From WLWS01 sp965243105 (lineage in GTDB: Bacteria; Pseudomonadota; Gammaproteobacteria; Eutrophobiales; Eutrophobiaceae): 64,000 nucleotides of DNA. The translations under genes and the position numbers were made by a program. This document shows positions 25,435-32,138 of the stretch, one piece after another. The number at the start of each line of letters is the position of its first letter. Position 1 is the stretch's first letter. The stretch is from contig CBDEUC010000003.1 of NCBI GenBank assembly GCA_965243105.1, positions 2,604,001-2,668,000 of the forward strand, in the 5' to 3' direction. Under the pieces are notes generated by a model. The model was not told the origin of the DNA. It did no database searches and was given only the letters and a program-made list of their open reading frames with translations.

Positions 25435-25980
25435 TTAGCGGGCCTTTGCCAGGCTATCCTGCAAGGTTTTTTGAAAGTCATCGTTCATCGGCGTCACGTG
25501 TGAAGGGTAGGCCCCGACGACCTTGCCATTTGCATCAACGAGGTACTTGTTGAAGTTCCACTGGGGCTCGTGGCCGGACTCTTTCGTTAGCCAGGCGTAG
25601 AAAGAATTGGCATCGGGCCCGCGCACGTGGCTCTCACTCACCATGGGGAAGGTAACGCCATAGTTCACGTAACAAACTTCGGCAATTTGCTCTTCCTCGC
25701 CGTGTTCCTGGTTAAAGTCATTGGAAGGAAAGCCCACTACCTCGAGTCCCTGTTCACGATACTGCTGGTAGACTTTTTCAAGATCTCGAAACTGCGGGGT
25801 AAAGCCACAGCGGCTGGCGGTGTTCACCACAAGCAGCACCTTGCCGGCGAAGGCTTCGCAGAAATTGATTTCCTGGGTTGAACGAAGTTTCTTCGCGGTG
25901 AAATCCAGGGCATTTTCACAGGTGGCGAAGGTGGAAGCTGAGCCGAGGAGCAGGATGGCGGCAAGTACTAGTCTTTTCAT
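25435..25980 (-). CDS. Glutathione peroxidase family protein, exported
   Basis: A 181-residue thiol peroxidase with a signal peptide (MKRLVLAAILLLGSASTFA). The peroxidatic Cys is in VNTASRCGFTPQ; the tetrad Trp-Asn is in PQWNFNKYL. The usual NQFGxQEP loop reads FPSNDFNQEHG, so the tetrad Gln is changed, a variant that I recall from other bacterial members. It reduces hydroperoxides, probably with a thioredoxin-like donor. Export to the periplasm fits a role beside the periplasmic oxidases upstream. It is the last gene before the tRNA-Arg island. Confidence 0.92.
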   Translation of the reverse strand: MKRLVLAAILLLGSASTFATCENALDFTAKKLRSTQEINFCEAFAGKVLLVVNTASRCGFTPQFRDLEKVYQQYREQGLEVVGFPSNDFNQEHGEEEQIAEVCYVNYGVTFPMVSESHVRGPDANSFYAWLTKESGHEPQWNFNKYLVDANGKVVGAYPSHVTPMNDDFQKTLQDSLAKAR

Positions 25981-26166
25981 GGTTTACAGTCCAATTGGGG
26001 ATTTTGGAAAAAGTTACTGGATCGAGAGTGAAAACCATGTGAATACCGTGCCAAGACGAGGTGAAAAGAGCCTTTACTGGCTGATTTCCAGGGAAATTTG
26101 ACAGGGACCTCCAAGCTATTGATAATTCGCCCTCTTTTTAATTCCGGTCATTGAGCCGGGATCATA

Positions 26167-26172
26167 TATAAT
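26167..26172 (+). promoter_or_regulatory. -10 element of the tRNA-Arg promoter
   Basis: A perfect TATAAT 10 bases upstream of the mature tRNA 5' end. No clear -35 is found at 17 bp. The gap 25981-26181 otherwise holds nothing recognisable. Confidence 0.5.
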
Positions 26173-26181
26173 GTCACTTAC

Positions 26182-26258
26182 GCACCCGTAGCTCAGTTGG
26201 ATAGAGTACCTGGCTACGAACCAGGGGGTCGGAGGTTCGAATCCTTCCGGGTGCGCCA
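26182..26258 (+). tRNA. tRNA-Arg (anticodon ACG)
   Basis: A complete 77-nt cloverleaf with encoded CCA. The acceptor stem is GCACCCG/CGGGTGC, the D arm holds GCTCAGTTGGATAGAGT, the anticodon stem CCTGG/CCAGG encloses loop CTACGAA (anticodon ACG, read as inosine), and the T arm is GGAGG-TTCGAAT-CCTTC. The discriminator is G. No terminator follows; instead foreign-looking DNA begins at 26259. An exact copy of its 3' half lies at 30477-30521 and is followed by a terminator that was probably its own before the island entered. Confidence 0.98.
26214..26258 (+). repeat. attL-like 45-bp tRNA 3' half
   Basis: The segment from the anticodon loop (CTACGAA) to CCA is identical over 45 bases to 30477-30521. 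Anticodon-loop-to-3'-end direct repeats are the usual att sites of tyrosine-recombinase elements that enter tRNA genes. Together the two copies bound a 4.2-kb island. Confidence 0.85.
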
Positions 26259-26274
26259 TTTCTAAAGGGGATGT

Positions 26275-26322
26275 ACCGGAAACATCATTTACAGTTTATA
26301 CCGGAGACATCCTTTACACTTT
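26275..26322. mobile_element. Remnant of an insertion sequence end (IS481-like terminal repeats)
   Basis: Two direct copies of a 23-bp sequence, starting ACCGGAAACATC (26275-26297) and ACCGGAGACATC (26300-26322), match at 20 of 23 positions. Tandem GGATGTxxCCGG-type repeats of this kind are, as I remember them, found at the ends of IS481-like transposons. No transposase is present. A stranded end at the island boundary is likely. Confidence 0.45.
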
Positions 26323-26385
26323 TGCATAAACGTCTTACACAAATTAATGCTTGCACGGATACCGTGTAATCATTAAAATCCTTGA

Positions 26386-26676
26386 ATGATTTCATCTTTT
26401 GGTGACAAGCGCACCGGTGATTTATTCCATGGTAGGAGTACGGCGGCAGTTCGTCGGATAGCGATGGATATTAGAGCAGCAGTTTTAAGGAAGCTCGACA
26501 TCGTTCAAGGTGCGGAAAAGCTGATAGATCTACGTAGTCCCCCGGGTAATCGACTTGAAGCTTTATCCGGCGATCTCTCAGGTTTTTATAGTATTCGTGT
26601 TAATGATCAATGGAGGATTATATTCAGATGGGAATCTGATAAAGCACATGACGTTAAATTGGTTGATTATCACTGA
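26386..26676 (+). CDS. higB: HigB-like toxin of a type II toxin-antitoxin pair
   Basis: A 96-residue RelE/HigB-fold toxin: MISSFGDKRTGDLFHGRS at the N-terminus, LEALSGDLSGFYSIRVNDQW in the core and WRIIFRWES near the end, where the family's catalytic residues lie. HigB proteins cut mRNA on the ribosome. As in other HigBA pairs the toxin gene comes first, followed by the antitoxin 10 bp later. It is the first gene inside the tRNA-Arg island and probably stabilises it. Confidence 0.93.
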   Translation: MISSFGDKRTGDLFHGRSTAAVRRIAMDIRAAVLRKLDIVQGAEKLIDLRSPPGNRLEALSGDLSGFYSIRVNDQWRIIFRWESDKAHDVKLVDYH

Positions 26677-26686
26677 GGTATAGAAA

Positions 26687-27007
26687 ATGATCCCTGAAAA
26701 TAGAATTAGCACACATCCGGGAGAAATCCTTAAATATGAATATTTGGAACCCTTAGGGCAGTCCCAAAGTGGTCTCGCTGCACATCTGGGTATTCCTGTG
26801 CAAAGGGTGAATGAACTCGTTCGTGGTAAACGTGGTGTGACACCAGATACTGCGTGGTTACTTTCCCAGGCATTGAATACAACGCCTGAATTCTGGATGA
26901 ATCTGCAGAATAATTTTGATTTATCCAGTAATAGACCAAAGAGTAAAATCAAACCAATTGTACGCCAGAAGAAATCTGCGGCTGTAATGCAAAAGCGTAG
27001 CCGCTAA
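26687..27007 (+). CDS. higA: HigA-like antitoxin, XRE family
   Basis: A 106-residue antitoxin with an HTH of the HigA type: STHPGEILKYEYLEPLGQSQ, then SGLAAHLGIPVQRVNELVRG and TPEFWMNLQNNFDL, all signature stretches of the family. The Lys/Arg-rich tail (residues 85-106) is probably disordered. It neutralises HigB and represses the pair's promoter. Cotranscribed with higB. Confidence 0.94.
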   Translation: MIPENRISTHPGEILKYEYLEPLGQSQSGLAAHLGIPVQRVNELVRGKRGVTPDTAWLLSQALNTTPEFWMNLQNNFDLSSNRPKSKIKPIVRQKKSAAVMQKRSR

Positions 27008-27014
27008 TATTTGA

Positions 27015-27087
27015 TGTCCCACAGTTCAACCCAACTTGACGTATAAACAAGTACTTACCTAAGGTGTTAGACCAGTTTTGTGGGACA
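27015..27087. repeat. 73-bp inverted-repeat unit (MITE-like)
   Basis: TGTCCCACA (27015-27023) and TGTGGGACA (27079-27087) are perfect 9-bp inverted ends around 55 bp. Inside lies AACAAGTACTTACCTA (27046), almost the same as AACAAGTACTTAACTA at 30379. Both copies stand about 85-100 bp before a tRNA-Arg-derived footprint, so the motif may be part of an element end. The gap 27008-27501 holds only this unit and the following repeat. Confidence 0.5.
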
Positions 27088-27129
27088 GGGTGTTCAAGTA
27101 TTCTGTTGATATTGAAAAGGTTATAGAGA

Positions 27130-27264
27130 TTAGAGTACCAGTCTACGAATCTCCGACAAATAAGCCGGTTCGACAAATCGGCGGGATTGCCGATTTGGAC
27201 GGACTTTAGTCCGCACGAAGTGCGAGCGACAGAAAGTCGCGAGTCCATCCTTCCGGGTGCGCCA
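27130..27264 (+). repeat. tRNA-Arg-derived repeat, copy 1, with cloverleaf-like hairpin cluster
   Basis: It starts with TTAGAGTACCAGTCTACGAA, which matches the D arm and anticodon part of tRNA-Arg, and ends with ATCCTTCCGGGTGCGCCA, the exact tRNA 3' end. About 95 bp stand between these parts. At 27197-27246 an outer GGAC/GTCC stem encloses three hairpins: GGAC-TTTA-GTCC, GCAC-GAA-GTGC and GCGAC-AGAAA-GTCGC. Copy 2 at 30.6 kb keeps every stem and changes the loops. It can be read as an old att footprint or a tRNA-like element; no terminator follows this copy. Confidence 0.75.
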
Positions 27265-27501
27265 TTTTCTAAGAATGTGAGTTCCCATCTCAATTTTCCG
27301 CCGATTTCGCAATACTAGGCATCTTAACCATCAAAAGTGATGGCACAGGAAGTAATCGACGTGGTAAATAATTAAAGCTAATTTAGATGCTAATCAATGC
27401 ACATTGATGCAATCATCTTTAACAGTCGACATTAGGAATGGTAGCAATTACTTAGGTGTCCACCAAGGTCGTAGTAAATATTGATTTTCGGTAATAACAA
27501 A

Positions 27502-28302
27502 ATGCAAGAAACCGAGTCTCTGTCATTTGTACTCGGCAGAGTAAGTGTTTTTTCACGTCCTTCTCCGGACGAGAAAGGAGCGAATGAAGATAGAGCTGCT
27601 ATTGTAGCAGTTGATGATGAACGTATGGTCCTCATCGTTGCGGATGGAGCCGGTGGGTATGGAAACGGTGATATTGCATCGCAGATAGCGGTTGACGCGA
27701 TTATTACATCGATCGAATCGATAAATGTGCCTGGCAAGGAACTACGTGAGGCAATTCTAAGTGGAATAGATAACGCCAATCGTCAGATTCTTAATAGCAC
27801 CGGCGGGGCTGCAACAACCATTGCCATCGTCGAGATTAGCAATCGAACTCTGCGTGTTTATCATGTTGGTGATACAGAAGTCCTGGTAACTGGACAGAGG
27901 GGCAAAGTAAAACTACAAACCCTTTCCCACTCTCCTGTAAGTTACGCTGTTGAAGCCGGTTTACTCGATGAAGAGCAGGCGATCCTGCACCAGGAGAGGC
28001 ATATTGTTTCGAATATTTTGGGATTTCCGGAAATGCATATCAGTATCAGTGGCCCCATCAAACTCGCACAGCGCGATACCGTGATAGTTGCCAGTGATGG
28101 CGTGTTCGATAACTTGCAAAAAGGAGAAGTTGTTGAATATATACGAAAAGGTCCGCTCGAGAGTTGCAGCAAACTGATCATTGAAGGTGCTACTAACCGA
28201 ATGCTGAGTGATGAAACAGATCAACCATCAAAAGCAGATGATTTAACCTTCATACTATATCGAAGACATACGTTCGATAATGAAGGAAAGGGGAGTTCAT
28301 AA
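27502..28302 (+). CDS. PP2C-family serine/threonine phosphatase
   Basis: A 266-residue metal-dependent protein phosphatase from the ATG at 27502 (an in-frame TTG at 27481 is the alternative). The PP2C motifs appear in order: NEDRAAIVAVDD, VADGAGGYGNGD with the metal-binding Asp, GGAATTIAIVEI, YHVGDTEVLV, VASDGVFDNL and KADDLTFILY. It should remove phosphate from Ser/Thr residues in the cytoplasm. It ends 2 bp before the kinase-like gene, so they form a clear pair. It lies inside the tRNA-Arg island, in DNA richer in AT than the left part of the window. Confidence 0.92.
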   Translation: MQETESLSFVLGRVSVFSRPSPDEKGANEDRAAIVAVDDERMVLIVADGAGGYGNGDIASQIAVDAIITSIESINVPGKELREAILSGIDNANRQILNSTGGAATTIAIVEISNRTLRVYHVGDTEVLVTGQRGKVKLQTLSHSPVSYAVEAGLLDEEQAILHQERHIVSNILGFPEMHISISGPIKLAQRDTVIVASDGVFDNLQKGEVVEYIRKGPLESCSKLIIEGATNRMLSDETDQPSKADDLTFILYRRHTFDNEGKGSS

Positions 28303-28304
28303 AA

Positions 28305-29030
28305 GTGACCGATCATATTGATGAATTTAATTTGAAACCCGGTCGTGTCATTGCCCGAAAATATGAAATTCTTGATCAACTCGGCACGGGTTGGGAAGGT
28401 GAGGTTTACAAAATAGTTGAGCTTTCGACGGGCATAGAAAGAGCCGCAAAACTCTACTACCCACAAAGAAATATCAAGAATAAAACGGCCAGCAGATATG
28501 CCATGCAATTGCACAGGCTCCGTCATTGTCCAATAGTGATCCAGTATCAAACAGAGGAGAGAATTATATTCAAACGTGTTCCTATCACAGTGATGATTTC
28601 AGAATACGTCCACGGACAAATACTGTCGGAGTTTTTAAATAGTCAACGCGGTAAACGCTTACCACCTTTTCAGGCATTGCACTTCTTACATGCTTTAGTA
28701 ACAGGATTGGAGCCAATCCATCATTTAAATGAATACCATGGTGATTTGCATGACGAAAATATTATAGTCAGTCGGTTTGGCCTGGGATTTGAACTAAAAT
28801 TGTTGGACACTTTCCATTGGAAGGATTCGAGGAAGCTGAACATTCAACAAGATTTGATTAGCTCAATTCAAATATTTTACAGTTTGCTTGGTGGTCAAAA
28901 ATACTATGCAAAGCAACCGAAAGTCGTCAAGGAAATTTGTTGTGGACTTAAGCATTCGCTTATTCTTAAAAAATTTAAAAATGTGTCTCAGTTAAGAGAA
29001 CACCTGGAATTGCTGAATTGGGAAGAATAG
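28305..29030 (+). CDS. Serine/threonine protein kinase-like protein
   Basis: A 241-residue kinase fold starting at GTG 28305, 2 bp after the phosphatase. The glycine loop is LGTGWEGEVYK, the ATP-binding Lys is in ERAAKLYYP, the catalytic loop reads YHGDLHDENIIV (HGD in place of HRD, with Asp and Asn kept) and the metal-binding Asp is in KLLDTFHW (DTF in place of DFG). The C-lobe is short and there is no membrane anchor or sensor domain. It may phosphorylate proteins or small molecules. The tight pairing with PP2C argues for reversible Ser/Thr phosphorylation, with the membrane genes next door as possible targets. Confidence 0.88.
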   Translation: MTDHIDEFNLKPGRVIARKYEILDQLGTGWEGEVYKIVELSTGIERAAKLYYPQRNIKNKTASRYAMQLHRLRHCPIVIQYQTEERIIFKRVPITVMISEYVHGQILSEFLNSQRGKRLPPFQALHFLHALVTGLEPIHHLNEYHGDLHDENIIVSRFGLGFELKLLDTFHWKDSRKLNIQQDLISSIQIFYSLLGGQKYYAKQPKVVKEICCGLKHSLILKKFKNVSQLREHLELLNWEE

Positions 29031-29048
29031 ATGCGTGCCGAATAGCAA

Positions 29049-29660
29049 TTAAGTTAACTGGCCATCTGAATTTGATTGGTCTGGTTGCATTGCTAAATCC
29101 GTAGTTTTTCCAACATTAAAGTGGCGCGTTCGGGGATTTACAATTGTCGGTCTGGAAATAATTAAATTGTTCGGGTAAATAATACTCTCACGATCTTCAG
29201 TGATTAATTTAGTTGAAAAAAGATTGATGTCCGCCACATAACCTTCAATATAGTTATCAAGGTCAATGACTCTAATATAATTGCCGCGCCTGAAAGATTG
29301 ATGGATCAGTAAGATAAAAAAGGCAGTAACATTGCTAAGAATTGACCAGTTTGCAAAAAGCGCAACACCTGTCAAAGTCAGCAAACTCGTTGACAACAAT
29401 AACAAGCCTCGGAAATCAAATCCCCAAACTAAACAGACAAGTGCAAGTGACAAAGTACCGAGGATAATGCTTGCGGAGTTATTAGCAGTTTTCAAAGATT
29501 CGTCTTTGAAACGTCCCTGGTGTATAGATTCCTCTATTTTTGGGCGCGTGTACCAAAGCGCAATTAAAAATGTAACAAAAATAGATAATGAAATATAAAT
29601 ATTTAATTTGTATTCCATATACCAATAAGTCAGCTGAGTAAAATAGGATTGTAGTTCCAT
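29049..29660 (-). CDS. Small MscS-family mechanosensitive channel
   Basis: A 203-residue protein with hydrophobic helices at about 18-37, 68-85 and 88-118, followed by an MscS beta domain. The pore helix is VALFANWSILSNVTAFFILL, then FRRGNYIRVIDLDNYIEGYV, which matches the MscS consensus after TM3. It ends with a Ser/Gln-rich tail (MQPDQSNSDGQLT) and lacks the large C-terminal cytoplasmic cage, so it is shorter than E. coli MscS. It is convergent with the kinase gene (18 bp apart) and 21 bp downstream of the DUF1003 gene. It opens under membrane tension or another signal. Confidence 0.88.
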   Translation of the reverse strand: MELQSYFTQLTYWYMEYKLNIYISLSIFVTFLIALWYTRPKIEESIHQGRFKDESLKTANNSASIILGTLSLALVCLVWGFDFRGLLLLSTSLLTLTGVALFANWSILSNVTAFFILLIHQSFRRGNYIRVIDLDNYIEGYVADINLFSTKLITEDRESIIYPNNLIISRPTIVNPRTRHFNVGKTTDLAMQPDQSNSDGQLT

Positions 29661-29681
29661 AGGTATCCGCGCGAATTGCCT

Positions 29682-30176
29682 TTATCGATTATCTTTGTAA
29701 ATGAGTTCTTTAAGCTCATCAATTTTTTGATGTAAGCGAATAATCTCAAGATCGGTCTTAAGACTAATTTCGTAGTTTGCCTTTGAATCCAGACGGTCTT
29801 TCTCGGCTTGACGATTTTGGGACATCATAATTATTGGAGCCTGTAATGCAGCCAACGTCGACAGTATCAGGTTAAGTAGTATAAATGGATATGGGTCAAA
29901 TGCTCGGTCAGCCCAAATAAGATGGGAATTTACAAACATCCAAATGACCATTACTGCAATAAACAAACTGATGAACGGCCACGAGCCACCAAAGGCAGCA
30001 ACTTTATCTGCGACACGCTGCCCTAGTGTGAGTTGATCAGTAAATACGGCATTTACATTCTCGGCAATAGGTTCAGCATTCGCGATGCTATCGATTACAT
30101 TCTTTTCTTCATCTGACAATTCGCTGTATTTTGTTCCCAACAGCCTGTGAGTCAATTTTTCCAAATACTTGATCAT
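29682..30176 (-). CDS. DUF1003 membrane protein
   Basis: A 164-residue protein of the DUF1003 family from the ATG at 30176, which follows a GGAG box; a TTG further upstream at 30197 is less likely. The signature is DQLTLGQRVADKVAAFGGSW followed by two membrane helices (FISLFIAVMVIWMFV and PFILLNLILSTLAALQAPII) and MMSQNRQAEKDR, then a coiled-coil tail. Function is unknown in the family. It is divergent from the att region and shares its strand with the MscS gene, so it forms a membrane pair facing the phosphatase-kinase pair. Confidence 0.9.
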   Translation of the reverse strand: MIKYLEKLTHRLLGTKYSELSDEEKNVIDSIANAEPIAENVNAVFTDQLTLGQRVADKVAAFGGSWPFISLFIAVMVIWMFVNSHLIWADRAFDPYPFILLNLILSTLAALQAPIIMMSQNRQAEKDRLDSKANYEISLKTDLEIIRLHQKIDELKELIYKDNR

Positions 30177-30476
30177 ATTTATTCTCCATGTAGCCAACCC
30201 ATAGAGTAAATCTGGTGGTTAGTCGGCAACGCCTCTTGTTTCGGGCGGCGCGAGTATATTCCTTTTTTTCGAAACGTAAACAAAAATATTTTGTTGATAA
30301 ATTGTAGAAGAGAGGGGACTGGCATCGGTAAATTCAGCCCTTAAAATCCGTCCAATAAAAATGTCGCTAACTCCATAAAACAAGTACTTAACTACCATTA
30401 AGTCGTGGAAATATTGGACAGAAAGGAGATGATAAATCTCATAAAAACAATATGTTATATGATTTTGACTATCAGA

Positions 30477-30521
30477 CTACGAACCAGGGGGTCGGAGGTT
30501 CGAATCCTTCCGGGTGCGCCA
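30477..30521 (+). repeat. attR-like copy of the tRNA-Arg 3' half
   Basis: Identical over 45 bases to 26214-26258. The upstream bases GACTATCAGA resemble but do not match the tRNA, so the copy is truncated at the anticodon loop. It is followed at once by an intrinsic terminator. The gap 30177-30808 holds this site, two terminators and repeat copy 2, and no credible gene. Confidence 0.88.
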
Positions 30522-30527
30522 AAATAC

Positions 30528-30553
30528 AAAAGGCCCTTCATGGGCCTTTTTTA
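30528..30553 (+). terminator. Intrinsic terminator after the attR copy
   Basis: AAAAGGCCC-TTCAT-GGGCCTTTT with a T run, 7 bases after the CCA of the displaced tRNA half. Most likely the original terminator of tRNA-Arg, now 4.2 kb away from it. Confidence 0.85.
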
Positions 30554-30574
30554 TTTTGTGGTATTTCGTGATGC

Positions 30575-30757
30575 TATTCGAACCTCCGACAAAAAAGACG
30601 ATTCGACAAATTACATCCTTAGTTCCGTAATCGGTGCATCCATGCACCACTCCTGGCAGGGTTGCCGATTTGGACGGACGCTAGTCCGCACGAAGTGCGA
30701 GCGACAGGACGTCGCGAGTCAGTCCTTCCGCACCCCTCCGGGTGTAAAGGTGCGCCA
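30575..30757 (+). repeat. tRNA-Arg-derived repeat, copy 2, with cloverleaf-like hairpin cluster
   Basis: The left end TTCGAACCTCCGAC is the reverse complement of the tRNA T arm; the right end reads AAGGTGCGCCA. At 30672-30725 the hairpins are GGAC-GCTA-GTCC, GCAC-GAA-GTGC and GCGAC-AGGAC-GTCGC, enclosed by GGAC/GTCC. They have the same stems as copy 1 with altered loops. Two insertions set it apart: the dispersed palindrome at 30614-30655 and a 22-bp hairpin (CACCC-CTCC-GGGTG) near 30731. It is followed by a terminator. Confidence 0.75.
30614..30655 (-). repeat. Second copy of the dispersed palindromic repeat
   Basis: Inverse copy of 7234-7275 with 38 of 42 bases the same, centred on GGTGCATCCATGCACC (30633-30648). 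It interrupts tRNA-derived repeat copy 2 at a point where copy 1 has only a few bases, so it looks inserted. Confidence 0.7.
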
Positions 30758-30766
30758 TTAAATTAG

Positions 30767-30792
30767 AAAACCCGCCTTGTGCGGGTTTTATA
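30767..30792 (+). terminator. Intrinsic terminator after repeat copy 2
   Basis: AAAACCCGC-CTTGT-GCGGGTTTT. The complementary T-rich arms allow use in both directions, so it could also stop transcripts of the minus-strand DUF3179 gene ending at 30809. A near copy with its GGTGCGCCA lead lies at 54297-54341. Confidence 0.85.
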
Positions 30793-30808
30793 TTTGTGCA
30801 TAGCTTGG

Positions 30809-32056
30809 CTAAACACGATTTACATCGGTTTCTGGAAAGAATTCCACAAAGATAAACCAGAATAATTTGCTTTTTAAAGTGTTGACCCGCGTAAGCTGCT
30901 CTCCTTGAGGTGTATTACCAAAAATATCGACTTCTGAAACAGGTATGCCAGTGCCATTAAAAAACGCAGTTACCACATCAAATTCATTATCATAATCGAC
31001 GACAACGCTTTCACCACCTATAGTCGTATTAATTGGACCTCCCTGTTCCTGCACAAAGTCTTTGGAATAGGCAACATGATCCCCATTTAAGGAAACGGTA
31101 TAGACCAGTTCCTTCATGGGTAACCTTTTATCCTTATATTCAATTGTCGGGAAGGCAGGCTTTTCATTTTCCGCCCAGTTTAGACCAACACCCCAGTACA
31201 TCATCACATTACGAACCAATCTATCCCATGCTGCAACAACAGGGTTTTCAGAAAAATCAGCTATTTCATTAATAAACACCTTGCCGTCGGGATAAAGCGC
31301 CTTAAAGGAAGACATGGGCATTCTGATCGTTGCGTATTCCTTCATTGCCCGTTGACTGTCATCTCGTTCCTGTGTTCCCCATATCTGTTGTATAGGTTCT
31401 CCACTGTTCTTATCGAACATGACCAGGTTATTTTTCAGTTGCGTCATCACCGTGAGGTCAAGTTTCTTGTCGTTGATCACCGGACTGTAGGCGATACCGA
31501 GATTAGTCAAGCCGCAATACGTCATGATGACCTCTTCACCGTCGACGGTATCTCCCTTTACGACATGAGGCTGTAACAAATAATAATCTGAGTAGGCGTA
31601 GGCCCCGTTATCCGTTTCCAGAACAACAACATTGATATCATCCACAGAATCATATGATTTTGGACCAAAATGTGCCCATTCAAGACTACGTTGCATGTAC
31701 TGCTCTGCTTCATCCACAGGAACAAACATGGCCTCATGCTGTTGTGAACGAAACATCCACTTCGGATTTATCATTCCGGAGTAAAAGTTAAAGACGAACC
31801 CCAAAATAAGGAAAGCCATAAGCAATTTGCTGCACAACTGTCGATTCTTTATCCATAAAAACACGGATACCGCCAAAGCGATTACCCCAATTCCACCAAT
31901 CAAATGTCGGTTGTACCAAACACCCATAATGAATTCACGTGTAGATTGGATTACCCATTGGCTAATATCGGCGAGGTCTTTGAAAATGATGAAAGCGCAG
32001 ACCTGAGCTACGACCATCAGAATCCAAAAAACAATTTTACTAGTATTGCCTGTCAT
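30809..32056 (-). CDS. DUF3179 domain-containing membrane protein
   Basis: A 415-residue protein. Three to four N-terminal helices (IVFWILMVVAQVCAFIIF, GGIGVIALAVSVFLWI, LLMAFLILGFVFNFYSG) precede a DUF3179 domain with the family stretch EEVIMTYCGLTNLGIAYSP and later YATIRMPMSSFKALYPDG. DUF3179 has no established function. It is the first gene right of the tRNA-derived repeats, in AT-rich DNA. An 82-bp gap separates it from the upstream MBL gene on the same strand. Confidence 0.85.
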   Translation of the reverse strand: MTGNTSKIVFWILMVVAQVCAFIIFKDLADISQWVIQSTREFIMGVWYNRHLIGGIGVIALAVSVFLWIKNRQLCSKLLMAFLILGFVFNFYSGMINPKWMFRSQQHEAMFVPVDEAEQYMQRSLEWAHFGPKSYDSVDDINVVVLETDNGAYAYSDYYLLQPHVVKGDTVDGEEVIMTYCGLTNLGIAYSPVINDKKLDLTVMTQLKNNLVMFDKNSGEPIQQIWGTQERDDSQRAMKEYATIRMPMSSFKALYPDGKVFINEIADFSENPVVAAWDRLVRNVMMYWGVGLNWAENEKPAFPTIEYKDKRLPMKELVYTVSLNGDHVAYSKDFVQEQGGPINTTIGGESVVVDYDNEFDVVTAFFNGTGIPVSEVDIFGNTPQGEQLTRVNTLKSKLFWFIFVEFFPETDVNRV

Positions 32057-32138
32057 ACCTATCCTTATTTCGATTGAGTGATAGCTTCAGGTATTCTTCT
32101 GCATAAATGAATAAATTTTAAGAAACACACAAGTTGAT

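Noticed and set aside
27197..27246. Integron attC site
   Set aside because: The hairpins lack the RYYYAAC/GTTRRRY core sites, and no integron integrase is present.
27130..27312. 60-residue minus-strand frame over repeat copy 1
   Set aside because: It follows the palindromic repeat and the tRNA tail; no RBS and no protein-like pattern.
30405..30761. 118-residue open frame with LRTRGSEVRILPGAPK
   Set aside because: The middle is a translation of the tRNA-Arg 3' half, a known artefact (RGSEVRILPGAP), and the rest reads through two terminators and repeat copy 2.
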